64,000 nt of DNA, taken from Formosimonas limnophila. Its GTDB lineage: Bacteria > Pseudomonadota > Gammaproteobacteria > Burkholderiales > Burkholderiaceae. Of this stretch, positions 1-8,885 are shown piece by piece; the first letter of the stretch is position 1; each line of letters begins with the position of its first letter. The notes beneath the pieces were generated by a model. It was given only the letters and a program-made list of their open reading frames with translations. It made no database searches and was not told where the DNA came from. The stretch covers positions 125,908 to 189,907 of the forward strand of contig NZ_BMZG01000006.1 of the NCBI RefSeq assembly GCF_014652675.1. The letters run 5' to 3'. The position numbers and the translations under genes were made by a program.

Positions 1-291
1 AAGCTGCATGACCACAGGGCCGCCGTGTCCTTGGAGTTCAAGCACATGCTCGCCTGTGTACGAGTGCGGGGCATTAAAATAAATGGCAATGCCATGATCA
101 ATCGGGTTGCCCTCATCACTTATGAATGCACCATAAGTCGCTTGACGTGGTATGAGCGAGTGGCCACAAATTTGAGTCATCAGTGTGCCGATGGCGGAAA
201 TGTCGCCAGAAATACGCACAATGCCGACCCCGCCCCGCCCTGCTGCTGTTGCTATGGCTACGATGGTGTCACGTGAAAGGGTGGCTGTCAT
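1..291 (-). CDS. mnmE: MnmE (TrmE) tRNA modification GTPase, N-terminal part, truncated by window edge
   Basis: The reverse strand from 291 down to the window edge translates without interruption into 97 residues that match the start of MnmE. They include [20 protein letters not shown] near the N-terminus and [19 protein letters not shown] near residue 75. This is the family's N-terminal tetrahydrofolate-binding domain. With MnmG, MnmE installs the aminomethyl or carboxymethylaminomethyl group on wobble U34 of certain tRNAs. The G domain and C-terminus lie outside the window. I chose ATG 291 because it gives the normal N-terminus. The same frame stays open upstream to an ATG at 456 with a GAGGA about ten bases before it, so a 55-residue extension is possible. 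It diverges from glmU. Confidence 0.9.
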   Translation of the reverse strand, partial: MTATLSRDTIVAIATAAGRGGVGIVRISGDISAIGTLMTQICGHSLIPRQATYGAFISDEGNPIDHGIAIYFNAPHSYTGEHVLELQGHGGPVVMQL

Positions 292-536
292 AGTGAATGT
301 CTTGTCAGGATTAAAGCCGTTATAATACACCTGATTGCGTTTTGCCTTGGATACGTGACGAGCTTGGGGGGCGGTGATGCAAAAAAATGTTGTTGAAACA
401 GCCTGTTTCACCAATTCAGACAGGAAATCATCGATTTCGGTTGTTTTATGGTGCATAAGTGTGCTATCCTCGTACAATTTTTTGCGTAATATTACTTAAT
501 TATTATGGGTTATTTACTGTTTACTTGGATAGTCTT

Positions 537-1901
537 ATGTTGAATGTGGTTGTACTGGCTGCGGGCAAAGGCACGCGAATGCGCTCAAAATTGCCGAAGG
601 TGTTGCATTCGCTGGCTGGTAAGCCTTTGTTGCATCATGTTTTGGATGCTGCGCGTGCATTGGAAGCGTCAAAGCTCTGTATCGTTGTGGGGCATGAGTC
701 GGCACAAGTTCGTGTCTCTGCACAAGCTCAGGATGTTGTGTTCGTTGAGCAAACGCCGCAGTTGGGCACGGGGCACGCCTTGCAACTGGCTGCACCATTT
801 TTGGATGATGCGTATCCGACATTGGTGTTGTATGGTGACGTGCCATTAACCCGTGTAGAAACGTTGCGTGCGCTGGTGGAACTGGCCAAAGGCGGTGGTA
901 TGGGTTTGTTGACTGTGAATTTGGCTGATCCGACAGGGTATGGCCGAATCGTTCGAGATGACGCTGGGCGTGTTTTGAAAAACGTCGAGCACAAAGATGC
1001 CTCGGATGAAGAGCGACGGATACAAGAGGTCAACACTGGTGTGCTGGTGGCTTCGACAATCGCACTCAAACAGTGGTTGGCTAAGTTGTCAAACAACAAT
1101 GCCCAAGGCGAATATTACCTGACGGATGTCATTGGCATGGCTGTCGCTGATGGTGTGCAGGTCAACACGTCGCAGCCCACATATGAGTGGGAAACCTTGG
1201 GTGTGAATAGCAAAGCCCAGCTGGCGCAATTAGAGGGCATTGTGCGTTACACCACATCGCAGGCGTTGCTTGAGTCTGGTGTGACGCTGGCCGATCCGAT
1301 GCGGATTGATGTGCGCGGTGAGTTACAGTGCGGTATGGATGTCAGTATTGATGTGGGCTGTGTGTTTGAAGGCTTGGTGGTGTTGGGTGACGATGTGCGC
1401 ATTGCGCCGTACTGTGTCATAAAAAACAGTACGATTGCTGCGGGTACTCAGGTCGCTGCGTTTTCGTACATTGATGGCGCGACGGTGGGTGAGTCGGCAA
1501 AAATTGGCCCGTTTGCTCGTTTGCGCCCAGAGGCAGTTTTAGCCAGCGATACCCACATTGGTAATTTTGTTGAAATCAAAAAATCCACCGTTGGGCGTGG
1601 TTCAAAGGTGAATCACTTATCCTATGTGGGTGATGCAAAGGTGGGTGCGGGTGTCAATATCGGCGCAGGTGTTATTACTTGTAATTACGATGGTGTCAAC
1701 AAATTCGAAACAGTGATTGGTGACGGGGCTTTTATTGGCTCGGACACGCAACTTGTGGCCCCCATCACGATTGGCGCTAATGCGACAATTGGTGCGGGCT
1801 CAACCATTACCAAGGATGCCGCAGACAATGCGCTGACCCTTTCGAGGGCGAAGCAAGTGACCTTGGCTGAATGGCGTCGTCCAGTTAAAATAACCAAGTA
1901 A
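537..1901 (+). CDS. glmU: Bifunctional GlmU: N-acetylglucosamine-1-phosphate uridyltransferase / glucosamine-1-phosphate acetyltransferase
   Basis: This cytoplasmic enzyme makes UDP-GlcNAc for peptidoglycan and lipopolysaccharide. It acetylates glucosamine-1-P and then transfers UMP to it. The N-terminal pyrophosphorylase signature [18 protein letters not shown] lies at residues 7-24. The C-terminal half is a left-handed beta-helix of hexapeptide repeats with [11 protein letters not shown] and [10 protein letters not shown]. At 454 residues it is the normal family length. ATG 537 is preferred over upstream in-frame starts because [10 protein letters not shown] is the usual N-terminus, although no strong ribosome-binding site precedes it. 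glmS follows, separated by a two-component pair. Confidence 0.97.
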   Translation: MLNVVVLAAGKGTRMRSKLPKVLHSLAGKPLLHHVLDAARALEASKLCIVVGHESAQVRVSAQAQDVVFVEQTPQLGTGHALQLAAPFLDDAYPTLVLYGDVPLTRVETLRALVELAKGGGMGLLTVNLADPTGYGRIVRDDAGRVLKNVEHKDASDEERRIQEVNTGVLVASTIALKQWLAKLSNNNAQGEYYLTDVIGMAVADGVQVNTSQPTYEWETLGVNSKAQLAQLEGIVRYTTSQALLESGVTLADPMRIDVRGELQCGMDVSIDVGCVFEGLVVLGDDVRIAPYCVIKNSTIAAGTQVAAFSYIDGATVGESAKIGPFARLRPEAVLASDTHIGNFVEIKKSTVGRGSKVNHLSYVGDAKVGAGVNIGAGVITCNYDGVNKFETVIGDGAFIGSDTQLVAPITIGANATIGAGSTITKDAADNALTLSRAKQVTLAEWRRPVKITK

Positions 1902-2114
1902 ATGCATGACTTTGCTTGGTACAAGAAGCATGTTTGTTTTTGAAAAATAGGTGCAAGCACCTGCTTTTCGACTAGTCAAGTAAGGCACTATAAATGATAC
2001 AGTGCTTGCCAAAATAAGAACCTTTACTGCGCATCTACCTTTCTTGATGCAACAGAAGGCAAGGGATTTAAGGTACTTTCATGGAGGCATTGCCTCAGTT
2101 CTAAAGGAAATAAA
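1902..2114. other. Intergenic region with two hairpins between glmU and the response regulator
   Basis: There is no gene here. A perfect inverted repeat AGGTG-CAAG-CACCT (core at 1949-1962) is followed by GCTTTT and may be a weak terminator for glmU. A second hairpin with 8-bp arms and one mismatch lies at 1985-2005 (GCACTATA ... TACAGTGC) and has no T-tract. AAAGGAAAT just before 2115 is the ribosome-binding site of the next gene. Confidence 0.45.
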
Positions 2115-2813
2115 ATGAGCGAGAAAATTTTAATTGTTGATGATCATGGCTTAGTGCGTTCGGGTTTGAAGCCGATATTGCAGGCGGTTCTCAGCCAAAA
2201 CTACATAATTTTAGAGGCAGAAACATTGGTGGAGACGTTGGACATCATTCGTGCACATAATGATATTGACTTGGTGTTACTTGATTTGACATTGCCTGAT
2301 GCTCATGGATTGTCGGCTCTTGAAACGGTGCGTGCGCAGTTCCCAAGTGTGCCTGTTGCGGTGTTGTCTGGCCAAGAGGACTTGCATCTGATTCAGTCAG
2401 CGTATCGCCACAATATCTCAGGATTTGTGGTTAAAAACGTGCGTGCCGAGGTTTTGGTCTCTGCCGTACGCCTGATTCTCTCTGGTGGTGTTTATGTGCC
2501 GCCTGAGTTACTGACTGCAGCGATGACTGGCGGTAGCGAACGTAAGCGCTCACGCGCCGATCGTGGTGCTATCAACAGTGGTTCACAACTGACACCGCGT
2601 CAGCAAGAGGTCTTGTATCTCATCACCAAGGGGTGTTCAAACCAAGAAATCAGTGACTCGGTGGGTGCGACGATTGGTACAGTTAAGAGTCATGTGGTGG
2701 GTATTTTGCGTGCGTTGGGCGTGCATTCTCGTACACAGGCGATTAGCTTGGTGCACGACAATCCAGATTTATTGGGGCAATATAAGCCTCAAGTGGGACG
2801 TCCCACCGAGTAA
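2115..2813 (+). CDS. LuxR/NarL-family response regulator
   Basis: A DNA-binding two-component regulator of 232 residues. The receiver domain (about 1-120) has acidic pocket D9-D10, phospho-acceptor D57 in LVLLDLTLPD, and conserved K107 in GFVVKN. A LuxR-type helix-turn-helix covers about 158-212 (LTPRQQEVLYLITKG, then TVKSHV). AAAGGAAATAAA gives a good ribosome-binding site. The next gene is a hybrid sensor kinase and is the likely partner, about 200 bp downstream with a 7-bp hairpin between them (2838-2859). The signal and regulon cannot be told. A link to cell-envelope amino sugar supply is only suggested by position between glmU and glmS. Confidence 0.9.
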   Translation: MSEKILIVDDHGLVRSGLKPILQAVLSQNYIILEAETLVETLDIIRAHNDIDLVLLDLTLPDAHGLSALETVRAQFPSVPVAVLSGQEDLHLIQSAYRHNISGFVVKNVRAEVLVSAVRLILSGGVYVPPELLTAAMTGGSERKRSRADRGAINSGSQLTPRQQEVLYLITKGCSNQEISDSVGATIGTVKSHVVGILRALGVHSRTQAISLVHDNPDLLGQYKPQVGRPTE

Positions 2814-3010
2814 TCGGATTTATGTCATGGCCGATGTTGCGCCATGAAACTCTGGCGCAGTCGCTCATTGGTAAGTTTGATGGGGGCTGCGCGTTTTTAT
2901 TGGTGTTGTATTGTACCGCCACTCAGAATCAATTTTTTCACTGGTCGCATGATTGAAATTCGAGTTTTTATGGGTTTTCACCATTATTCTATCAAGCCAA
3001 AGGATGGTTT

Positions 3011-4810
3011 GTGATGTCTCTACAGTCTCTTGCTTGGCGATTGTTTTTACCCCCCAAAGACCGCATTCATTATGATGCACAGTCGCGTATGCTGCAGCAG
3101 AACTCACCACTTTTTTTGCTGATTAATTTCCTGTGTTACTGCTTTTGTGTTTTGATTTTTTGGAGAAGTTTAAACTTCGCGACACATTTGTTTCTGGGTG
3201 TGGTTCTGCTTTTGATTACAGTGGTGACGTTGTATGTGATTAAGCGGGTTGTGACGCAGAGTGTTCTTGTTCCTCCATATGGCTTTTGGCAATTGTTTTC
3301 GATTGGTTGGATGACGGTGCTGTGGTGGAATGTTTATGGGGCTTTATTAATAGCAACAGTTGATGAGCGTGTGGTTCAACAATTTTTTTTGATTCTGTGC
3401 ATGGTTTGTTTGGCGGGTATTGCTCTGGTTGGTTCTTTTGGGCGGGCCTATGCCACGTATTTACTAATAACCGCGATACACATACTTCTTTCTTTATGGA
3501 CGTGGGGTACAGATGCGTCGATGCTTCTTGTTGAGCAGTTTCTTATTGGATTGTTAGCGCAGTTGTTCTTTTTGAGAATATTTAATGACACAATAATTCG
3601 GTTACTGCATGTTCGCCATGAAAATAGTGAATTGGTTCAGGCATTGCAACAAAAAAACACGGCTTTAGAACAAGCAAATTTATCACAATCTCGGTACTTG
3701 TCGGCAGCCAGCCATGATTTGCGTCAACCGCTGCACGCTTTAGCACTTTTGACCAACGATGCTCAGCGCAAAAACCAAGTACCAGAAGTGGGCGAAACTT
3801 TAAAAAAGATTGAGTTGGCGATTGACTCATTGAGTCAATCATTTAATGCCATGCTGAACCTCTCGCGGTTGGATGCGGGTGTGGTCAAACCCCAGTTTTC
3901 TCGCTTTCCGATTCAGCGGCTGTTTCATAGATTGCACATTGAGTATGAGGAAGTGGCTGCCAGCAAAGGTCTGTCTTTGACAATCGTGCCGTCGAAAGTG
4001 TGGGTTCTGTCTGATGAAGGGATGCTGTACAGTATTTTGAGTAATTTCGTCAGTAATGCTCTGCGTTATACAGATACGGGTGGCGTTGCTTTGGGTGTTC
4101 GTCATGCGGGCGAAGACAGTGCGCGTTTGATGGTTTATGACACAGGCAGTGGCGTGCCCACCGAAAAAGCACGCCAAATATTTCAGGAGTATTTGCGGTT
4201 AGAAAATGCACAACAGCGTGTTCAAGGCGGTGTTGGGTTGGGTTTGGCAATCTCTGAACGTATGGCGCGCTTGCTGGGGGCGACCTTGTTGGTGCAGTCT
4301 GTGGTGAATCAAGGCAGTAGTTTTGGGTTGGTTGTCTCAAAAGTGCCCGCACAAGAGCAAATCACTGAAACCACGGTACAGCATGCGGCTGCTGAAGAGG
4401 CTTTGACTGGTTTGCGTGTAGCAATCATCGATGACGATGAAACAGTCTTAATGAGTTTGGAAGAGTTATTAGAAAGCTGGGGCATGGATGTGACTGTGGT
4501 GTTGTCGGTAGAAATGCTCAAAGAGGCCATTGTTGATGAGGGTGCTTTTGATTTAGTGATTGCTGACTATCATTTGAGTGTTCCAGAAGAAACGGGATTG
4601 GATGTGTTGTCAGCCGCACGTGAAATGCTTGGCATGAATCAGGCGATTTGCATGTTGCTCACGGGTGACACCAGTACGGAATTGGCCACTCAAGCGCATA
4701 GTATGGATGTGATCGTTTGGTACAAACCATTGCGGCCTGCTCGTTTGCGTGCTTATTTAAATACTTTATGGAGTAAATTCCACGCAGCCACCGTGTCCGC
4801 TTCGGAGTGA
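3011..4810 (+). CDS. Membrane hybrid sensor histidine kinase with C-terminal receiver domain
   Basis: Residues 1-185 hold about six hydrophobic segments, with no recognisable periplasmic ligand domain. A short coiled coil follows (about 195-225), then a dimerisation/phosphotransfer domain with H235 in SHDLRQPLHAL. The HATPase domain has N-box NFVSNALRYT and G-boxes DTGSGVP and GVGLGLAISERM. The C-terminal receiver domain (about 470-590) begins VAIIDDDETV and has its phospho-acceptor Asp in VIADYHLS. This is a kinase with an attached receiver, able to phosphorylate both itself and the neighbouring LuxR regulator. The start may be GTG 3011 or ATG 3014; both sit after AAGGA. Leucine is mostly TTG/CTG and codons are T-ending, unlike the C-rich glmS that follows. 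Confidence 0.92.
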   Translation: MMSLQSLAWRLFLPPKDRIHYDAQSRMLQQNSPLFLLINFLCYCFCVLIFWRSLNFATHLFLGVVLLLITVVTLYVIKRVVTQSVLVPPYGFWQLFSIGWMTVLWWNVYGALLIATVDERVVQQFFLILCMVCLAGIALVGSFGRAYATYLLITAIHILLSLWTWGTDASMLLVEQFLIGLLAQLFFLRIFNDTIIRLLHVRHENSELVQALQQKNTALEQANLSQSRYLSAASHDLRQPLHALALLTNDAQRKNQVPEVGETLKKIELAIDSLSQSFNAMLNLSRLDAGVVKPQFSRFPIQRLFHRLHIEYEEVAASKGLSLTIVPSKVWVLSDEGMLYSILSNFVSNALRYTDTGGVALGVRHAGEDSARLMVYDTGSGVPTEKARQIFQEYLRLENAQQRVQGGVGLGLAISERMARLLGATLLVQSVVNQGSSFGLVVSKVPAQEQITETTVQHAAAEEALTGLRVAIIDDDETVLMSLEELLESWGMDVTVVLSVEMLKEAIVDEGAFDLVIADYHLSVPEETGLDVLSAAREMLGMNQAICMLLTGDTSTELATQAHSMDVIVWYKPLRPARLRAYLNTLWSKFHAATVSASE

Positions 4811-4817
4811 TTCGCGC

Positions 4818-4823
4818 TATAAT
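4818..4823 (+). promoter_or_regulatory. Candidate -10 box for glmS
   Basis: A perfect TATAAT lies 75 bp before the glmS start and just after the kinase stop codon. No convincing -35 hexamer is visible 16-18 bp upstream, so this is a weak promoter call. It suggests that glmS can be transcribed independently of the kinase gene. Confidence 0.3.
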
Positions 4824-4897
4824 TATGCTTATTCTTCCCGTTTTTTTCACGAGGACAACGGCTTGTTTGACCCTCATGATTTCTTTAAGGACTTCCC

Positions 4898-6751
4898 ATG
4901 TGTGGCATCGTCGCAGCTGTAGGCAGTAATAACGTCATTCCATTGCTTATTGATGGCTTAAAAAAATTAGAATACCGCGGTTACGACTCCACCGGCATCG
5001 GCTATATCACCGCCTTAGGTGACGTGGGCACAGAACGCTCGCTTGAACGCGTCGCCCAACTCGAAGCTCAAATCTTGGCGAAACATCTCGAAGCAACGGT
5101 TGGTATTGCTCACACCCGTTGGGCGACACACGGCGCACCTGCGTTGCGCAACGCCCATCCAATGACCAGCAACAGTGAAGGTGTTAGTTTGTGTTTGGTT
5201 CACAACGGCATCATCGAGAATTTTGAAGAAATCAAAGCCGAGTTGCTCGCGGCGGGTTACACATTCACTTCTGACACAGACACCGAAGTCATGACGCACC
5301 TGATTCACCAATACTGTGTTGGTGGGCTTGACTTGTACGAGGCGGTGTTTACTGCAACCAAACGCCTCAAAGGGCTATACGCCATCGCCGTGATGCGTGC
5401 TGACGAGCCACATCGAATCATCGGCGCACGCCAAGGCGCGCCCATGCTCATCGGTGTTGGTGAGCGTGGTAACTACATTGCATCGGACACTGCTGCCTTG
5501 CTGTCTGAGACGCGTGATGTGATTTATCTCGAAGAAGGCGACGTCGTTGAAATCACCGTTGATAGCCACCGCATTCGCACTGCTGCGGGTGAGTTTGTCG
5601 AGCGCACCATCCACACCAGTGAGTTGTCTGCCGACGCGGTCAGCCTCGGTTTGTTTGATCATTACATGCAAAAAGAAACCTTCGAGCAGCCTGAAGTCGT
5701 CGCCAACACCCTCGAAATGGTCAGCGGGGCACAATCCATCAGCCCGCAATTGTTCGGCGCGAGTGCGCTTGAGTTGTTTCCCAAAATCACCAACATTCTC
5801 ATCCTTGCCTGCGGTACCAGCTATCACGCAGGTATGGTGGCTCGTTATTGGTTAGAGGACGTTGCTGGCATTCCTGTCAATGTCGAAATCGCTTCTGAGT
5901 ATCGCTATCGAAAAAGCGTTGCCCAGTCGAATACCCTCATCATCACCATTTCACAATCTGGCGAAACCGCTGACACCATCGCGGCACTACAACACGCCAA
6001 AGAGCTGCACAACGGCTTATCCGCTGTCACGCTTTCGATTTGCAATGCCCCCGAATCTGCGCTCACGCGTCAAAGCCAGCTCAAATTCCTCACGCGAGCC
6101 GGTCCTGAAATCGGCGTTGCCTCAACCAAAGCGTTCACCACTCAGCTCTCATCGTTGTTTGTGCTCACTCTAGTACTTGCCAAGGTCAATGGCCATCTGT
6201 CTGTGGCGCAAGAGGCAGACTACCTCAAGCAGCTGCGTCACTTGCCCGCGGCCATGCAGCAAGTGTTGCTGTTGGAGGATCAAATCAAACCGTGGGCAAA
6301 AGCCTTTGCTGACAAAGACCATGCGCTCTTTCTCGGTCGTGGCATCCATTGGCCAGTCGCCATGGAGGGCGCACTCAAGCTCAAAGAGATCACCTACATT
6401 CACGCAGAAAGCTATGCGGCAGGAGAACTCAAACACGGCCCGCTGGCACTGGTCGATGAAAAAATGCCCGTCATCGCCATCGCGCCAAACGATGGATTGA
6501 TTGAAAAACTCAAATCGAATTTGCAAGAAGTTCGCGCGCGTTCAGGTGAGCTGTACATCTTCGCTGATCGTGATACCCAGATTGAAACAGGCGAAGGCGT
6601 GCACGTCATCAATCTGCCAGACCACGCGGGCTTGCTCTCACCGATTTTACACACGTTGCCGTTACAACTGCTGTCGTACCACACCGCACTTGAGCGTGGT
6701 ACGGACGTGGATAAACCACGTAACTTAGCGAAATCGGTCACTGTAGAGTAA
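4898..6751 (+). CDS. glmS: Glutamine--fructose-6-phosphate aminotransferase (isomerizing)
   Basis: GlmS makes glucosamine-6-phosphate from fructose-6-P and glutamine, the first committed step of UDP-GlcNAc synthesis. The protein begins MCGIVAAVG, so Cys2 becomes the N-terminal nucleophile of the glutaminase domain (1 to about 225). Two SIS sugar-isomerase domains follow, with ACGTSYHAGM, SQSGETADT and the C-terminal KPRNLAKSVTVE. Its 617 residues are normal for the family. AAGGA is placed 8 bases before the ATG. A strong terminator follows. No glmS ribozyme is expected or seen in this lineage. Confidence 0.97.
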   Translation: MCGIVAAVGSNNVIPLLIDGLKKLEYRGYDSTGIGYITALGDVGTERSLERVAQLEAQILAKHLEATVGIAHTRWATHGAPALRNAHPMTSNSEGVSLCLVHNGIIENFEEIKAELLAAGYTFTSDTDTEVMTHLIHQYCVGGLDLYEAVFTATKRLKGLYAIAVMRADEPHRIIGARQGAPMLIGVGERGNYIASDTAALLSETRDVIYLEEGDVVEITVDSHRIRTAAGEFVERTIHTSELSADAVSLGLFDHYMQKETFEQPEVVANTLEMVSGAQSISPQLFGASALELFPKITNILILACGTSYHAGMVARYWLEDVAGIPVNVEIASEYRYRKSVAQSNTLIITISQSGETADTIAALQHAKELHNGLSAVTLSICNAPESALTRQSQLKFLTRAGPEIGVASTKAFTTQLSSLFVLTLVLAKVNGHLSVAQEADYLKQLRHLPAAMQQVLLLEDQIKPWAKAFADKDHALFLGRGIHWPVAMEGALKLKEITYIHAESYAAGELKHGPLALVDEKMPVIAIAPNDGLIEKLKSNLQEVRARSGELYIFADRDTQIETGEGVHVINLPDHAGLLSPILHTLPLQLLSYHTALERGTDVDKPRNLAKSVTVE

Positions 6752-6773
6752 TACCGGTGATGCGCTGATGGAT

Positions 6774-6806
6774 AAAAAAACCGTGCCTTGTGAGGCACGG
6801 TTTTTT
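6774..6806. terminator. Bidirectional terminator between glmS and trmL
   Basis: A7, then perfect stem CCGTGCC / GGCACGG with a 6-base loop, then T6. It serves glmS on the plus strand and trmL on the minus strand. The T-run abuts the trmL stop codon. Confidence 0.92.
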
Positions 6807-7275
6807 ATTCGCCACCGACAAAGCCGCATTGTCGCCATGCTTCATAGATGATGATGGCGGCGGTATTGGATAAGTTCAAGCTGCGGTTGTTCGGCATCAT
6901 GGGTAATCGGATGCGCTGCTGTGTGTGGAAAGACTCACGGATCTCGTCAGGCAGGCCGCGTGTTTCGGAACCGAGAATAAACCAGTCGCCTGCTTGAAAG
7001 GTGGTTTTGCTCAAAACATGCGAGCCTTTGGTGGTCAGTGCAAACATGCGTGTTGGGTCGGGTTGCTCATCCGCCATAAAGTCAGCCCATGACTCGTGGG
7101 CTTTGAGTTTAGAAAATTCATGGTAGTCCAGACCTGCGCGGCGCATACGGGCATCATCAAGCGGAAAACCAAGCGGCTTGATGAGGTGCAACTGCGCACC
7201 TGTATTGGCACACAGGCGAATGATGTTGCCTGTGTTTGGTGGGATTTCGGGATGGACGAGAACGATGTTGAACAT
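6805..7275 (-). CDS. trmL: tRNA (cytidine/uridine-34-2'-O)-methyltransferase TrmL
   Basis: A small SPOUT-fold enzyme (156 residues) that methylates the wobble-base ribose in tRNA-Leu isoacceptors using S-adenosylmethionine. Family motifs in order are NTGNIIRLCANT near residue 14, GSETRGLP near 102, and the knot segment with LPMMPNNRSLNLSNTAAI near 124. Length and motifs match TrmL closely. It probably shares a transcript with comF, which ends 25 bp upstream of its start. Confidence 0.95.
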   Translation of the reverse strand: MFNIVLVHPEIPPNTGNIIRLCANTGAQLHLIKPLGFPLDDARMRRAGLDYHEFSKLKAHESWADFMADEQPDPTRMFALTTKGSHVLSKTTFQAGDWFILGSETRGLPDEIRESFHTQQRIRLPMMPNNRSLNLSNTAAIIIYEAWRQCGFVGGE

Positions 7276-7300
7276 AATGAGTGAGTCGGTTGAGGAGGTG

Positions 7301-8029
7301 CTATTTTAACCACTTCCCTCGAGCGAGGACGAGGCATTTGATGCTTTTTGCCCCTGCTTGCTGGCAAGCTTTCGCGGCTTCATTAAGTGTCGCTCCCGTG
7401 GTGTAGACGTCATCAACGAGCACAATGTCGGTATCGCTAAGGTCGCACGTGGCAGCGAATGCGCCTTTGATTTGACGGCGGCGTTGCTCGGCAGTGGCTG
7501 AGACTTGGAGGTTTCTGTGATGAATGCGCATCAGTGCGTCGGGCGCAAAATGACCGTCGATGTCGGTTTGCTTCAAAATATGCCAAAGGGGAATAAAGCC
7601 ACGAGATTGCGTGGTCTCAAACATCTGTGGAATCGGGATGATGAGCGATTGTTTGGGCGCTTGCCGCAGCAGCACGGTGAAAAGGTCGGCGAGCAATGGT
7701 GCAAATTTAAGCTGGTGGTGAAACTTATACGCGAGAATCATGTGCTGCAATGCGCCCTCATAATCAGCGAAGGCCTGTGTACTTTGGAATGAGAGCGGGT
7801 TTTGTATGCAATCCAAACACAGTGCATCGTCTGTGGTCAGTCGCGTGGCGCAGCATGAACAGCGCAGGGTATCAAGTCCTGATAAGCTGTCAAAGCAGGT
7901 TTTACAGAGTCGAGGGCTGACATTGCTGCATCGGTGCGCGCCACAGCGAACACAGCCGCCGAGCCACGCGGCGAAGTGGTTGGCAGCTTTTGTTTTGAGT
8001 TGTCGTGTCCGTGTTAAAATGCGTTTCAT
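7301..8029 (-). CDS. comF: ComF-family phosphoribosyltransferase-like competence protein
   Basis: This 242-residue protein has an N-terminal cysteine cluster (CxxC pairs between about residues 26 and 75, a likely zinc site) and a C-terminal type I phosphoribosyltransferase fold with the PRPP loop VLVDDVYTTGATL. ComF proteins act in the cytoplasm in natural transformation, helping single-stranded DNA uptake. dprA is also present at 58.7 kb, so part of the competence machinery is intact here. Its start codon overlaps, head to head, the start of the next plus-strand gene. Confidence 0.92.
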   Translation of the reverse strand: MKRILTRTRQLKTKAANHFAAWLGGCVRCGAHRCSNVSPRLCKTCFDSLSGLDTLRCSCCATRLTTDDALCLDCIQNPLSFQSTQAFADYEGALQHMILAYKFHHQLKFAPLLADLFTVLLRQAPKQSLIIPIPQMFETTQSRGFIPLWHILKQTDIDGHFAPDALMRIHHRNLQVSATAEQRRRQIKGAFAATCDLSDTDIVLVDDVYTTGATLNEAAKACQQAGAKSIKCLVLARGKWLK

Positions 8030-8885
8030 CCGATTGGCCTTTTTGAGTGCATATTACGTGAATTTCCTTGTTAAGTCTAAGCCTTCATTGCCTGCCGCTT
8101 TGGTGCAGTACGCTGCGCGCGAGTTGATGACGCGCGCGGAGTCGATTAAGGTGAGTCGTCAAAAAGTGCACGAAATCAGCACCGCGCCGTTGCCACTCTC
8201 GGAGTGGAAATTGGCGTATCCAAACAGCCTGATTGAGCAAACACATGTGTGTAATGAGGCTGCTCACGAGATGAATTGGGTACAACGACTGAAAAAAGCC
8301 ATGAGCGCGAGTGTGTCCAGCCGAATCAGTTGGTCGGAGCTCAGTGCGGCAGATTATGCGCCATCCCAAACGGCATTGGTCTTCGCTCCGATGGTGCTTG
8401 ATGTGAGTGATGATGTGCTTGTTACCATGGCTGTGATGCCAAAATGGTTTTCGGCTGATGGGGTTTTGCTGTTTGCCACACTGGCCAATGGTAGTTTGCC
8501 TGAGCTGGTCAATGCACAGCCTGAGTGGCTGGATTTATTCACACACTGGCACAACATCATGGATGTGGGGGCGCGTTTGCAAGCACTTAGTTTTGGTTTA
8601 CCTGTGTTGGATGTGGAAACACTCACCCTGTCGTACAGCGAGTTTGACACTTTATGGCAAGACCTTGTTGCTTTTCTGCCCGCGTTACAATCGAAATCTG
8701 ATGAGGAAACCCAAGTTTGGTGGGACAAAGCGCATGGTTTATTCAACCAAGGGTTACGTCACATCAGTCTTGAAGTCTTGTATGGGCAAGTTTGGCAACC
8801 CAATGTGAAAGCCGCCAAAACCGAGCACACGGTTTCACTCGAATCACTGGCCGATCAACTAACCAAACGAAATTACCCCTCATGA
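8019..8885 (+). CDS. Degenerate BioC-like methyltransferase homologue, SAM motif absent
   Basis: This 288-residue product aligns by eye with BioC-type (malonyl-ACP O-methyltransferase-like) proteins that often neighbour comF in Burkholderiales. FAPMVLDVSDDVLVTMAVM fits the family's 'SNL.LHWVDD' strand, and DGVLLFATLANGSLPELV fits 'GGLLLFSTLGP.TL.EL'. The glycine-rich SAM-binding motif expected around residues 45-70 is missing, so methyl transfer is unlikely. ATG 8019 gives an 11-bp overlap with the comF start on the other strand; GTG 8058 is an alternative. It ends by overlapping the SCO-like gene (ATGA), so the two are probably translationally coupled. Function unknown. Confidence 0.72.
   Translation: MRFIRLAFLSAYYVNFLVKSKPSLPAALVQYAARELMTRAESIKVSRQKVHEISTAPLPLSEWKLAYPNSLIEQTHVCNEAAHEMNWVQRLKKAMSASVSSRISWSELSAADYAPSQTALVFAPMVLDVSDDVLVTMAVMPKWFSADGVLLFATLANGSLPELVNAQPEWLDLFTHWHNIMDVGARLQALSFGLPVLDVETLTLSYSEFDTLWQDLVAFLPALQSKSDEETQVWWDKAHGLFNQGLRHISLEVLYGQVWQPNVKAAKTEHTVSLESLADQLTKRNYPS

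Noticed and set aside
25..276. Plus-strand 83-codon frame at the window start
   Set aside because: It is the antisense shadow of mnmE; its low-complexity residues come from the reverse of a conserved MnmE stretch.
4811..4897. glmS ribozyme before glmS
   Set aside because: The 87-bp gap is too short and lacks the ribozyme core; the class is known mainly from Gram-positives.
7806..8018. 71-codon N-terminal extension of the BioC-like protein
   Set aside because: It lies wholly antisense to comF and has no family similarity; ATG 8019 or GTG 8058 is more likely.
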